The notes under the pieces were generated by a model, which saw only the letters and a list, made by a program, of their open reading frames with translations, was not told where the DNA came from and searched no databases. From NCBI GenBank assembly GCA_965153355.1, contig OZ231126.1, positions 101,308,001 through 101,372,000 of the forward strand: a stretch of 64,000 nucleotides of DNA. The letters are read 5' to 3'. Numbering within the stretch: position 1 is the stretch's first letter; every line of letters begins with the position of its first letter. Position numbers and translations under genes: made by a program. Origin of the DNA: Flaccisagitta enflata. Its lineage: Eukaryota; Chaetognatha; Sagittoidea; Aphragmophora. This document shows positions 52,511 through 64,000 of the stretch, in pieces.

Positions 52511-52854
52511 TGGGGCGCTTGTTAGGAGCCCAATTTCTTTTTGACGCCTACGGAACTCAAAATATCATTTACCTACCCCATAAACCCCAAAATTTCAAGG
52601 AAAATGACCTCAGGTCAATACCGGCGTTGCGCACCAAGCATTTGTAGGCATAGTGAAATGCAAAATTTGTTAAGATAAAAATCCTCCTCAGGTTCGCTTG
52701 TGTTTTTTTTTGCTTGCTCTTGTTGGTTAATCTTAATTTGTTTTATGTTGAATTTACTTAATACTCATCACCATCACCGGACAAACAATAAATTCATTAC
52801 TGGAACCATCTTTATCTCAGATGTCAAAATCCTCAATAACTTAAACAAATATTC

Positions 52855-53040
<186 letters not shown>

Positions 53041-53206
53041 CAGAGATATTTGACAGATAGTATTAAAAAAAATAATAACTCATAAAGATTTTAATGCCAG
53101 AGAATAAAAAAGAACTTCATTTCGACAATTTCATCAAATAATTAAAAAAAACAAAAAAAAAAAAACAAAGGAACAAACAGCGACCAGCGCTATCTGATGG
53201 ACGAGC

Positions 53207-53443
53207 TTAAAATGCGTCTAAATTGGAAAAGTCTTTCTTCGTTTTCCATTTGGGCAGCGTCTTTCTAGTGTAAAGGGCTGCTTTGACCATACCGTCGTGC
53301 ACTTTAGGAGCAGCAGCAGCGTCGCCGTAGCTGGAGACTGTCTGCACGAGAAGCTCTAGGAGCTGAGTGTTTGATGGCAATTCACTCTTGAAGGGTTCTT
53401 CTGCAAAATGGCGAATTTCATCATCGCTTAAATCGAGCAGCAT
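53207..53443 (-). pseudogene. C-terminal fragment of an unidentified protein
   Basis: About 78 codons of non-repetitive, higher-GC coding-like sequence (MLLDLSDDEIRHFAEEPFKS ... KKDFSNLDAF*). A family B fragment abuts its 5' side at 53445, so the gene is cut there. I cannot name it. Confidence 0.5.
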
Positions 53444-53444
53444 T

Positions 53445-53676
53445 GGAGGCTCAAATCCCAGCCTCAAGGCTCAAATCCCAACCTTGAGGCTCAAATCCCA
53501 ACCTCAAAGCTCAAATCCCAACCGCAAGGTCCCAATTCCAGCCTCAAGGCCCTAATCCCAGCCTCGAGCCCTAATCCCAGCCTTGAGGCTCAAAAAAAGA
53601 CAGCATAGGACCACCTTACACACTCACATAGGGGCAACAGGTACCGCTGACCATCTAACGCTTTTGCGACTATTGT
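53445..53676 (-). repeat. Family B fragment
   Basis: 20-bp units (ctcaaatcccaacctcaagg) and the terminus ggtaccgctgaccatctaac gcttttgcgactatt. Confidence 0.85.
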
Positions 53677-53809
53677 ATGACTGCTCCTGCCCCTGTTATA
53701 GAGAGAAATATGCGATGAGACATGATAACCATGGGCATTAAAAATACATTAACCACTGAACGACCGCACAAATATCTTTGTTACACCCCAATGTTCGGTT
53801 AGTCATTTT

Positions 53810-53866
53810 TACCACTGACCCTGCCCACCCGTACGCGACTTCGGTAGCCGTGTATCCGACCTTGTT
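53810..53866 (+). repeat. Family A 3' end
   Basis: ctgcccacccgtacgcgact tcggtagccgtgtatccgac cttgtt. Confidence 0.8.
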
Positions 53867-54720
53867 AACGGGCCACTATGTCGCTTGCTACGTTTGTTTA
53901 TTCGCGCAGCTAAATCTGATCCATAGCGCTCTGCTTCAAAACGCTTGCTTCGCTCGCTCACTCCATTAACGGGCTTGCTCACTCACTTCGCTCACTCATT
54001 TGTGGAACAGTTAAAATTCATGAATGTGTGTCCATGCAGTAAATGCTTTTGGCGGGAATGAACGCGTTTTTTCCATCACTAGATACACTTACTCATATTT
54101 GTTTTTGTTGTCCCCTTCGTCATGGTTAGTTTTACAGTTGCGATAATTATCATCATCCTCATCATAGACATAGTCATAGTCATCATCCTACGAAACTAAC
54201 GTAATATATCAATCTCTAAATTATCCATACCGAGTACCTTTGGATTCACTATTAATTATAAGAAAAAATTTATTTTTATCAATAATTGCTAAAAATAGAT
54301 TCTAACATATAAAGTCAATGGATATTTTTACAGTATTAAGTAAACAGATATTTTTATAGTATTAATGTTAAGAATAGCAGAATTTTATTGTAAATCTTAT
54401 AATTTCAAGTAATTTATCAATATTTCAAAAAAGTTATAGTCAGCAGAAATTTTTTTTTAGAATTTGAAGCCTTATAAATTAGGTTCTTATAAAAAATAAA
54501 AAGTATAGAATATTTATAATGCTTACAAATGTACTTATTTTTCTTTTCTTTATCGTTCATCGTTCAAGCACCAAGCAGTAAATATTTTTTTCATTAACAC
54601 TTGACCCTTGACCAAAAATTTATGTTCTTTCATTACAAAGGAAGGGCAGTCACAGGTTCCACAAGTCGATTTACCATGAGGTTGACGAAATGTCAATGTA
54701 CGTTATTGATCAATGAACGT
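53867..54720. other. No recognised feature
   Basis: A/T-rich. The part at 53930-54000 has short cttcgctcactc repeats. No gene supported. Confidence 0.45.
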
Positions 54721-54723
54721 TTT

Positions 54724-54830
54724 GAATGAATGAATGAATGAATGAATGAATGAATGAATGAATGAATGAATGAATGAATGAATGAAGGAAGGAAAAATGA
54801 ATGAATGAATGAACGACTGACTGAATGAAA
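54724..54830. repeat. (GAAT)n microsatellite
   Basis: tgaatgaatgaatgaatgaa, about 15 pure units then imperfect units. Confidence 0.96.
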
Positions 54831-54961
54831 GAAGGAAGTTAGAGAAGTAAAAAGGATTGAAAAAGACATCGGAATTGTCGGTTTTGCGCGGTTTTAACGT
54901 TTGCCCGGTGGACAGACCGACCAACCGGCCAATGGACAGACATGATCTCTTATAGTTAAAC

Positions 54962-55454
54962 GAGGACACATCAAAATCAAATAATATAATATAATATAAA
55001 ATTTAAGCTATCAAAGGAAGCAAGCTTTTTACGACTTGCTCTTCGAGATGATAGCTGTTCCGTCGGATTACAATTTACGTGGCAAAGAAAATTAACCAGT
55101 CAGTAGTTCATAAGAACCAAAAGCGAGAATTGTTACCATGCAACTGCAAAAAATTGAAAATTCTATGTTCAAAATATCCAAAATTGACCAGTCACTAGTT
55201 TTAAAAATCAAAAGTGTAAATCAGTAAAGGAAAAAGTTGCATATTCACCAAAATTTTCACGACTTTCCAATACATAAAAATAAAGACTATAAATACTTCC
55301 AAATAGAAAATATAATGCTTTTATAAGTGCAAATAATATCAGTGATTATTCTCTGAAAAATACTAAAGATTTATGATACTAAAATACCATTTGTAAAGAG
55401 AGAAAAAAAAATCTGATTTGATCATTGTGCTCTTATGGTCTCTAAGTTAGTGAG
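54962..55454. other. No recognised feature
   Basis: A/T-rich spacer 3' of the ORF1-like frame. A 60-bp phrase (aaaattgaccagtca(g/c)tagtt) is partly duplicated at about 55090 and 55185. Confidence 0.4.
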
Positions 55455-56222
55455 TCATTTAATGGGAAAGCATGCTATTCTTCGCTCGCGACGGCCGCCA
55501 ATAACTTTGAAAAACTTGACGCTTTTTTCATCTGCAGTAAGAGAATTGTTCAAATGCTCAGCATCTTGCCGCAATTTAATCTCCCATGCTTTTTCCACTT
55601 GACATTCCAATTTTGTCATGTCGTGAGTGATAATCACCCCGTTCCATTTCTCCATTCCTCTCAGCTTCTTTGCCATCAGGAGCATTGCCCTCTTTTTTTC
55701 TGAGCATACAAATTTAACGACCAGGGGGCGCAAATTGCTACTGTTTGATGTTCCAACACGAAAATGATGAACAATGTCCGTAGAAGGATCCAGGTCCAGG
55801 TCCAAGTCACCAGCAAGCAATTTGATCATGGCAAGATCGTCATCTGTTTCCTGTTGACCAAAAATGATGATGTTGTTTCTCTTTCGTTCGCGCAGGACCC
55901 ATTCTGGAACAAATTGCACAGGTGTGCCTTTATTCATTGTGGCAGGGTTGGTTGAACTTTGTGCAGAATTGTGAATTTCATCCACTTTTGCCTTGATGGC
56001 TTGAAATTCGGTTTGGAGCTCCTGTAATCTGACGTCAGTTGATGTTGTTCTTTCTCCAATGGCATCCATCTTGGTCTTCAATTCATCTTTGATACGCCTG
56101 TTTTTTTCCATCTCCTCCGCAAACTTGCGATTTGTTGCATCTAACTGTTGTTGTGATTTAGTCAATTTCTTTCCAAAGGCTTCAAATTCAGTTTTTGAGG
56201 CAACCTGATGCGACAACTGGGC
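55455..56222 (-). pseudogene. ORF1-like protein of non-LTR retrotransposon type (coiled coil plus RRM-like domain)
   Basis: Open for about 255 codons to ACFPIK*. The frame enters from upstream without an ATG (a TGA lies just before LSTELLAQLSHQ), so it is 5'-truncated or is an internal exon. Residues 5-80 form a coiled coil (KLTKSQQQLDATNRKFAEEM...). Then comes WVLRERKRNNIIIFGQQET, the usual entry to an RRM-like domain of LINE ORF1 proteins, with RPLVVKFVCSEKKRAMLLMA following. No reverse transcriptase accompanies it. It may be a LINE fragment captured by the 3.9-kb element, or that element's own nucleic-acid-binding gene. Confidence 0.7.
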
Positions 56223-56435
56223 TAATAGTTCCGTACTGAGTCAAGTGCAATGAAGGTGCATCTACGCAGCTGAATCATTTTGTAGCACCTCCTCACATTA
56301 CAATATCCTTGGTGCGCAACGCCGGTATTAACCGTATATGATTTTCCTTGAAATTTTGGGGTTTCTGTGGTTAATGGATAATATTTTGAGTTCCGTAGAC
56401 GTCCAAAAAAATTTTGGCTCCTAACAAGCGCCCCA

Positions 56436-56572
56436 CTCTACACCTTGCCGTTTTGGTCGGTCAGTAGGTTGGTCCATCCATCTTTCCGTCACATTTTTGA
56501 ATTCCGAGGGGTTTTTGCATTACTGCTCCCACCCAACCATCCACGACTAGATTGCCGTGTATCCGGCCTTGT
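56436..56572 (+). repeat. Family A copy (part 2, right arm)
   Basis: ctctacaccttgccgttttg gtcggtcag ... gattgccgtgtatccggcct tgtt. Mirror of 4241-4339 plus 45889-45937. Confidence 0.88.
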
Positions 56573-57489
56573 TGTTCTATCCAAACCAAATTTTATTGTC
56601 CTATCGGAAAGGTGTCAAAACTGGAGTCTTTTGTTTCAGTCTTGAAGAACAGGATGCATCGGACTTGCAATTTTTTAGTTGCGTGCACGCGACTCTACAA
56701 CCTGCCCTGTCCGTCGGTCGGTCGGTCCGTCGGTCAGTCGGTCGGTCGGTAACACTTTGCTTTTTTTCGTTGTTTTACGTCATTTTAGGGTATTTTAAGT
56801 CATTTTAAGTCATTTTAAGTCATTTTAAGTCATTTCCAGTCATTTTCAATTAATTTTAGTCACTTAGGTCATTTTGTCATTTTTTGTCATTTTTATCATT
56901 TTATGTTATCATTTGTCATTTTAAGTCATACTTAGTCATTCTAAGTTATTTTAAGTCATTCTAAGTCATTCTAAGTCATTCTAAGTCATTCCAAGTCATT
57001 CTAAGTCACTCTAAGTTATTTTTTGGCTTTTGTAGTTTTTTGTGACACTTTGATCTTTGCGTCGTTTTTGGTCAATTTGGGTCATCTGGAGTTATTTTGA
57101 GTCATTTTTATGTTGTTTTTGGTTATTTTTGGTTGCTTTTGGTCATTTTTGGTTGCTTTTAGTCATTTTTGGTCATTTTTGATCATTTACATCACTTTGT
57201 TCATTTAAGTCATTTGTGTTATTTTTGGGCCTTTGAAATAGTTTTTTAAGTCATTTTAAGTCATGTTGGAACATTTCAGATCATTTTTGGTCATTTAACA
57301 TGGTTTTTTGGTATGTTTTGGTCTTTTATGTTTTTTTTTGGTTTTTAGTTATTTTTGGTTTTTGGGTTTTTTGTTTTTTTTTTTGTTTTTTGTTTTTCGT
57401 TTTTTGGTTTGTTCTTTTTTTTTTTTGGTTTTTGGTTTTTTGTTTATTTTTTGGTCATTTATGTTTATTGGTATGTTTTGGTCATATAT

Positions 57490-58370
57490 GTCATTTCAAG
57501 TCTGCTGGTTTCAGTCTGCTGGTTTAAGCCTGATGGTTTAAGTCTGCTGGTTTAAGTCTGCTGGTTTAAGTCTGCTGGTTTAAGTCTGCTGGTTTAAGTC
57601 TGCTGGTTTAAGTCTGCTGGTTTAAGTCTGCTGGTTTAAGTCTGCTGGTTTAAGTCTGCTGGTTTAAGTCCGCTGGTTTAAGTCAGCTGGTTTAGGTCAG
57701 CTGGTTTAATCCGGCTGATTTAGGTCTGCTGGTTTAGGTCTGCTGGTTTAGGTCTGCTGGTTAAGTCTGCTAGTTTAAGTTGGTTGATTAAAGTTGGCTG
57801 GTTTAGGTCGGCTGGTTTAAGTCGGCTGGTTTAAGTTGGCTGGTTTAAGTCGGCTGGTTTAAGTTGGCTGGTTTAAGTTGGCAGGTGTAAGTTGGCTGGT
57901 TTAAATCCGCTGGTTTAAGTCTGCTGGTTTAAGTCTGCTGGTTTAAGTCTGCTGGTTTAAGTCCGCTGGTATAAGTCTGGCTTAAGTCTGCTGGTTGAAG
58001 TCAGCTGGTTTAAGTCTGGTATAAGTCTGGTATAAGTCTGGTTTAAGTCTTGTTTAAGTCTGCTGGTTTAAGTCTGCTGGTTTGGGTCTGGTTTAAGTCT
58101 GGGTTATGTCTGGTTTAAGTCTGGTTTAAGTCTGGTTTAAGTCTGGTTTAAGTCTGGTTTGAGTCTGGTTTGAGTCTGGCTTGAGTCTGGTTTAAGTCTG
58201 GTCAAAGTCTGGTTTAAGTATGGTTCATGTCTGATTTATGTCTGGTTTGTGTCTGGTTTGAGTCTGGTTTGAGTCTGGTTTGAGTCTGGTTTGAGTCTGG
58301 TTTGAGTCTGGGTTGAGTCTTGTATGAGTCTGGTTTGACTCTGGTTTGGGTCTGGTTTAAGACTGATTTT
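57490..58370. repeat. Minisatellites: 14-bp ggtttaagtctgct then 11-bp gtctggtttaa
   Basis: About 30 units of 14 bp with drift (cggct, tggct, ccgct variants), turning into about 30 units of 11 bp (gtctggtttgagt variants). The change of unit length suggests the 11-bp unit arose by shortening of the 14-bp unit. Confidence 0.95.
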
Positions 58371-58998
58371 CGATAGAAAGATACAATAAGACGGCAAGTC
58401 CCCCAGAAAAACAGCAAACGCTTCAGCCTACTTTAAGTTCAATACGGCGTCAAAAATCCCCTCATTAATGTTTTCTTCGGTCTTGTAGTCACTGTCTGCA
58501 CTTGATAAGCTAACATACACCTCAACATAGCCTCTTAAAAGTGATTCAATAAACAATATATACGAAAAAAAGCAGCAAAATAGTGGCATTTTTGCGAAAA
58601 ACCGTCGACAATTTTTCCCATGACTCTTCATATCATAACATTTTTATGACAATCAATACAATTCTGTTGCTACCAGAGCTGTTTATATTCTCCATCAGGG
58701 TTCCTAATAAGATGTCAAAGCGATGCTGGGGCCGGATTTTCATTATTATAATCAGGGGAGAGGTCAAAAGCTATGTACCTCGGGTGACAAAGATAATTTA
58801 CACAATGTGGGAAAAATCAGAAAATAGTAGTATTTTGTATTTAGAAATCATACAAAACTGTTACCGAAGTATTGAAGCTTCTTATCAGTGATCATTGATA
58901 GTGACTTATTAAAAAAATTCACTCACAGGCAGTTATACAACCGAGAAAGCTTTCTTACTTAAGGCAAACTACTAAGAAAAAAAATTCAAATCTAACTT
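58371..58998. other. Unique-looking spacer in the giant family A element
   Basis: No coding or repeat assignment. Two weak open frames (58428-58631 minus; 58583-58891 plus) lack family signatures. Confidence 0.4.
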
Positions 58999-59005
58999 TT
59001 TCCTG

Positions 59006-59146
59006 TGGTCGAAATTATAAGACAGCCAAATGCGGGGATTTTTTGCATTTTCAAAAACATAGTTCTCTTTGTAATCGAATTTGGAAGGGAACTATGTTTT
59101 TTGTTTTTTCATTTTTTTGTTTCCTATGCAAACTTATAATTTCGAC
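59006..59146. repeat. Inverted repeat hairpin, MITE-like
   Basis: TGGTCGAAATTATAAG at the left pairs with CTTATAATTTCGACCA at the right. Inner segments aaaaacatagttctc and gaactatgttttt also pair. Confidence 0.9.
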
Positions 59147-59456
59147 CAGCACCCTGTCAGTGGACAAAAAAGAAATTTTTAGAAATTTTTAGGATAACAC
59201 CTTCAGCAATATTGGCAAAATCTGAGTTTCTTGCCAAGGGGATGCAAATTTTACTTTCAAATATCATGTATGTCTAATCTCAATCACTTTTATTCATTTG
59301 TTTTTCTATTTCAACTCTCACATTTTTCCCATTTTGACCCAAGTTGATACCCTAAATGTTGGCTTCGTGGGCACGCTGTCATAAGGAGTCAGGTCAGCGC
59401 AGTTATTTTTGTCCTGCACGCGACTTATAGGTGTTGGCCTTTTTACGACATCATCC

Positions 59457-60050
<594 letters not shown>

Positions 60051-60056
60051 TTTGAT

Positions 60057-60600
60057 TTCTGCATTGACTGTATAAAATACTGGGTGGACATAAAAAAGGT
60101 AGCTTGGTATCTGAATAAAAAAAAAAACTGTCTTTAACTGCTTTTCATGTGAATATTTAAAATGGTGAATCTCTGAATTTCTAGGTATGAATAGAATATA
60201 CGAATTCAAATTATGTAAAATAAACCGAAATAATTTTTTCTGAGCATTATTGCCTATTTAAAAATGATAATCAGTTATTAATACAGTTTTGGATGTGCAT
60301 TTGGTTTTTTACTTAAAAAATCTTGGTTTTTACAGTTTCCTAAGACCCACTTTTATTCAACTATCTTTATTCAAAAGTAGATTTTATAAAAATCATTGAT
60401 TTTTAGTAAAATTTAAGCAAAATTCTTTAAGTGGTCCCTAATTCATTTCGGTTTTTTAAAAAGAAAATGAAAAATATTGATCCTCATACAAAATGTTCAC
60501 AATGGAACATTGAGGGCACAATCATATCTAGGTAGCTAAAAAAAATCTTTTTACTTAGGAGAAATTTCAAGAATAACATCCAAAAAATTCAAAGCTACTT
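60057..60600. other. No recognised feature (right flank)
   Basis: A/T-rich. No gene supported. Confidence 0.45.
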
Positions 60601-60614
60601 TTTTAAAGACCACC

Positions 60615-60915
60615 CGTTATGTTGTTGTCCCATCATCTCCCAGGCTTTGGAATCAGGGTGGAGGTCTTGCATCCTGGACAGGAGATCCCTTTTCCCAACT
60701 ATTGTGTTGATATTGGAATTGAATTTGAAGCAGCCCTAGCCAATCCTTTCCTAGAATTTTACAATTTCAAAATGTATTGTGATCCAAACAATGAGAAATG
60801 ATTTCTGCCTTCAACAACAATCCCTAACTCATTCTCCCAGGCTCTGGGATCAGGGCGGAGGTCCTGCATCTTGGACAGGAGACCCCTCCCCTGTTCAACC
60901 AACTAAGATTTCTAG
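60615..60915. repeat. Local tandem duplication, about 205-bp period
   Basis: ctcccaggctttggaatcag ggtggaggtcttgcatcctg gacaggagatccc at 60636-60689 recurs with changes at 60833-60888, together with nearby ttgtagaattt/ctagaatttt phrases. Confidence 0.8.
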
Positions 60916-62370
60916 CAAAATCCTTTCTTGTAGAGTTTGGACAATTCACACCTTAAAAATGGAGGGAAACCCCAAAGTGGGATTTTGGCGGGCAGTATTG
61001 AAAATGGAATTTGACCATTTTCATGTTCTATCTCTTTGTCTCTGTCTGTCTTTTTCTACCCTCTAAAGTATCCGATAGATTTCCAGACGGAGAAGGCGCC
61101 AACTTTTCCGTTGCAATCAAAACAATGATTTCTTGAGTCTTGATTCAAACCTTTCTCTGCGCACGTTGTTCCTTCTCATCCTTAAATGAATTGTGTATAT
61201 TCATAAGAAAACTGGGCTTTGTGACTTTAGCCTCTTGATACCCAAAACTTGAGATACTTAGTTCATCCATTATCAGCTGCTATCACGTGTTACAGTTATC
61301 ACTATTTATCCAAATTAGCTCTAACTCATCTTTAGTTTTAACAGCTGAACTAACAGACCAACCGTTATTCCAGAGACGCCATTTCTTTTATGCATATTTT
61401 GCAGGCAGGTATAGACAGAAAAATTTTGTTCACAAGAAGCAAAAAAATTTAAAGAGCCCTAAGTGCAGGAGGAGGGAGGGGGGCCCCGTGCCCTTGGTTA
61501 AGCATAGGGCCCCACAACTAGTTGATCCGCCTCAGCCCATAATCAAGAGTTTTACTTAGGAGAAAATAAATGCCATTAAACGTCAATCTTACCGTAATGT
61601 ATGCAACCGCCGCAATTACAGTGTTCGTACGTCTGCCCACACCAACCCTTATCCGAGCAACAGGGATGTCTGGAATTGCCATCGCATTGACCCGGCGCCC
61701 CATTCATGAGTGGATATCCTGAACCGCAGCGCCCATCATCCCGCACAGTTTCTTAAAATTATAGGCAAGTTTTTGCTGAGTTTATTTCAGGTCTGTATAT
61801 CTGGGAGGTGAGGCCTTGCGGGTATGGCCGTGAGAAGGTCGAGGCGCAATTTGAGGCCAAACCCGAAATTCGGTTTTGCCTACAAACCCAACTTTGTTTT
61901 TTTGGAATTTTTTTTGCTTCTTTATCATCATTTCATTGTTTCACTTATCAACTTCTTTTTGCATTATTGGCATTCAATTGCATGATCATTTTCTTAACAT
62001 ATTGTTCAAACTGATTTTTTCCTTTTTTGCTCCAATTAATCTCAAACATTTTGCTGTCTCAGTGTATGTGTGTCTGTGTCTGTGTTTGTGTGTATATGTG
62101 TCTAAATTTTTTTTTTCTTTTTTTTTTCTAATTTTTTATTTCAGGGTACAATATACAAAATAATACAACATAAAAAAAAATATCTACACATGTAGGAGAA
62201 TAAGATAACAAGTTTTTACTTTGTGCTTATGAAGTTTGTTTCTTGCATGACATGGAAAATTATCAGACATCTTCTTGTTACTACATCTATTTTAAAAACC
62301 GATGTAAACCCAATACAAAACGGAAAAGTATTCCGAACACAAACTGAAACCGAGGAAAAAAACACCAAAC
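60916..62370. other. No gene recognised; simple repeats
   Basis: 61028-61060 TCTG-like; 61468-61485 A/G-rich; 62060-62100 TGTGTCTG-like. Open frames are short and without signatures. Confidence 0.45.
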
Positions 62371-62371
62371 A

Positions 62372-63291
62372 GAAGGCCTTAGTATGGGGGGGTGGGGGGA
62401 AATCAAAGGGTCTGGAGATGGGGAAGGAAATCCAAGGGGGAAAAAAGAGAAAATAGTCCCAAAAGCGGGAGATGGTCAGCGGTACTTGTGCCATGCCTAA
62501 GTGGGTTGAGGTTAAAGTTGAAGGGCAAGCAGGGCAGTGGCCCAGAAGGGGTCAATGACCTATGCTTTCACACATATGGTGGATTTTCTCCTCCTTCTCC
62601 TTCTCCTCCGTCCCTCCCCCTAAAATCTCAGTCTTGAGGCCCATATCCGGTCTCAAGGCCCAAATCCCAGTCTTGAGGACCAAATTCCAGCCTCAAGGCA
62701 TAAATTCTAGCCTCAAGGCCCAAATCCTAGCCTAGAGGCTGAGATTTTGGCCTCAAGGCAAGGTTCTGGGCCTCTTGGCTGAGATTTTGACCTTGAGGCT
62801 GAGATTTGGGCTTCAATACTGAAATCTAGGCCTCAAGACTAGGATATGGGCCATATGGCTAGGATTTGGGCCTTGGCGCTGGAATTTGGGCCTCAAGACT
62901 GGGATTTGGGCCTTGAGACTGGATTTTGGGCCTCATGATTTTGGCCTTGAGACGGAATTTTGATCCTTGTAACTGGGATTTGAGGGGGGGGACAAAAAAG
63001 AAGGAGAAGGAGGAGAAAATCCCCCATATGTGTGAAAGCATAGGTCAACAACCCCTTCAGGGCCGCTGCCTAAAAAGGAAATTTGGGGAAAATATGTATT
63101 TTGACAGTACCAAATCATAAGACACAATTAATAAAACACAATCTAACTCTATCTAAACCTTAACTACATTGTTTCATTGCTATACTGGGAAGAAAATCAT
63201 ATCTAATATAAAAACAAGGCGTCCTGGGGAAGAAAATCAAAGGTGGAGCGGAGGGGGGGAATCAAAAGCCACTCAATAATATAAACCCCTG
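62372..63291 (-). mobile_element. hAT-like element, second copy, with a family B insertion
   Basis: Reverse-complemented end CAGGGGTTTATATTATTGAG at 63291, then tggcttttgattccccc and ttttgattttcttcccc, matching the start of the element at 47113. The other end (ggggaaatcaaagggtctgg agatgggg) matches sequence just inside the other terminus of that copy. The outer right end is unclear, so the boundary at 62372 is approximate. Confidence 0.65.
62455..63076 (+). repeat. Family B copy
   Basis: atagtcccaaaagcgggaga tggtcagcggtac, ggcagtggcccagaaggggt, 20-bp units in both orientations (62630-62985), and the inverted block aggtcaacaaccccttcagg gccgctgcc. Confidence 0.85.
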
Positions 63292-63894
63292 GTTTATTCA
63301 TCTATTCTCACATGTTGAAAGCATTGAAAAAACGTTGAAAGTTGAACAAATATGTTTACCTTGAAAGAATGATATTAAGTTTTTGCATAAAATTAAGACA
63401 TGCTCGGCGTGAGCATGTGTTTCTGGATTTAGATACTAGCACATGCAGCACATTTGTGCGGAAAAAGTGTGTATAATTAGTACGGTAATACAATCTCTCA
63501 CAATTATTGATACTACTTGCATACAAGGCCGGGCGATTCGTATTGGGTATTGGGTTTACCCAATACTTCCCATGGATATTGTTATTTTTCCAATACAATA
63601 CAATAATTTTTTCTTGAAAAAATAGAGAAATATTGAATAAGATAAAAATCAGGGAAGGATATGATGAAGAAAAAAATGCATTAAACAAAGGTCAAATACA
63701 CTGTTGAAAAATAAAAGTAGAGAAAGACAGTGAGGAAGAAGAGGATAAGGTTAAGTGGATGAAGAAAATGAGAAGAGATCGATTTTTCAGGTAGTTGAAA
63801 AAAAGAAGTGGTGAGGAAGAAGAGGATAAGGATGAGGAGGATAAATTGATGCAATCGATGCATCGATGCAATACTGGGCCAGTAGGAGGGAGAA

Positions 63895-63900
<6 letters not shown>
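63292..63900. other. No recognised feature
   Basis: A/T-rich; GAAGA-rich purine stretches at 63720-63850. No gene supported. Confidence 0.45.
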
Positions 63901-63948
<48 letters not shown>

Positions 63949-63997
63949 ACACACACAGACAGACAGACAGTGACAGAAACAGACAGTGACAGAAACA
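63901..63997. repeat. Compound microsatellite (GA)n-(CA)n-(GACA)n
   Basis: Same motif order as 1556-1631, followed by agtgacagaaacagac units to the window edge. Confidence 0.95.
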
Positions 63998-64000
63998 GAC

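Larger units (their letters stand above)
56676..59441 (+). mobile_element. Giant family A-type element (about 2.8 kb) filled with tandem arrays
   Basis: Begins AGTTGCGTGCACGCGACTCT at 56676 and ends gcacgcgacttataggtgtt ggcc near 59441, the same termini as the 384-bp copy at 47410-47793. Inside, TTTTAAGTCA-type units (56765-57010), T/G-rich sequence (57010-57480), a 14-bp array (57490-58000), an 11-bp array (58010-58370), unique sequence (58370-59000) and a hairpin. In the left arm the corresponding position is occupied by a second (CT)n tract. Confidence 0.7.

Noticed and set aside
57300-57555. Phe/Val/Trp-rich plus-strand frames
   Set aside because: T/G-rich simple sequence inside the long family A element.
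57490-58370. CRISPR-like regular array
   Set aside because: Units are contiguous 14-11 bp tandem repeats with no unique spacers. The sequence is eukaryotic.

Overview
The window is nuclear DNA of an animal, probably an aquatic invertebrate. Evidence: genes split by GT-AG introns, TRAF3-type and HELQ-type coding sequence, BEL/Pao LTR retrotransposon sequence, and very heavy loads of (CT/GA)n, (CAT)n, (TCTG)n and (CCGT)n microsatellites. The species cannot be named from sequence alone. A repeat load like this would fit a crustacean or another repeat-rich marine invertebrate, but that is inference. No rRNA, tRNA or CRISPR array was found.

Almost the whole window is one nested stack of mobile DNA. 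Outermost is a palindromic element, 3538-60050. It starts 5'-AG and ends CT-3', and it is flanked by a 6-bp duplication TTTGAT (3532-3537 and 60051-60056). Its two arms (about 3.1 kb each once later insertions are subtracted) meet at an inverted 20-bp minisatellite near 49.67 kb. Each arm carries the same gene pair transcribed outward: a small C2H2 zinc-finger protein and an acidic protein. The left arm is split by a BEL/Pao retrotransposon (4340-45888; 5-bp duplication AGACG). That retrotransposon is split inside its pol gene by a 35,035-bp element (8950-43984) with 312-bp terminal inverted repeats, AG...CT termini and a 5-bp duplication GTTGC. The right arm is split by a 3.9-kb TIR element (52511-56435; 8-bp duplication CTCTACAC) and by a long tandem-repeat-rich element (about 56676-59441). 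A hAT-like element (47113-48602) breaks the left-arm zinc-finger gene.

The 35-kb element is the most unusual object. Its left 14 kb is repeats. From 23.4 to 40.9 kb it carries a cargo of genes all on the minus strand: Cys-rich proteins sharing a C-x(3-4)-C-x2-C-Y-x-K motif, two paralogues of an acidic-linker protein with a shared EKRHIAL motif, a large acidic/Gly-rich protein, a decayed TRAF3-like gene that keeps its introns, and a decayed intronless HELQ-like helicase. No DNA polymerase, integrase, transposase, packaging ATPase or capsid was recognised, so how it moved is open. Its TIRs are about 99% identical, whereas the two LTRs of the BEL element around it are visibly more diverged (roughly 6% by eye), consistent with a later insertion.

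Flanks: 1-3531 holds repeat fragments, a decayed second BEL integrase and a pogo-like MITE; 60057-64000 holds a local tandem duplication, a second hAT-like copy and microsatellites. Three high-copy short families recur: family A (AGTCGCGTGCACGCGACT...GCCTTGTT, with a CCGT-rich core), family B (AATAGTCGCAAAAGCG...; core of 20-bp GAGGCTGGGATTTGGGC-type repeats) and family C (related to B, CCTGTAGNACACAGGGG blocks). Several frame breaks fall in homopolymers and may be assembly errors rather than biology.
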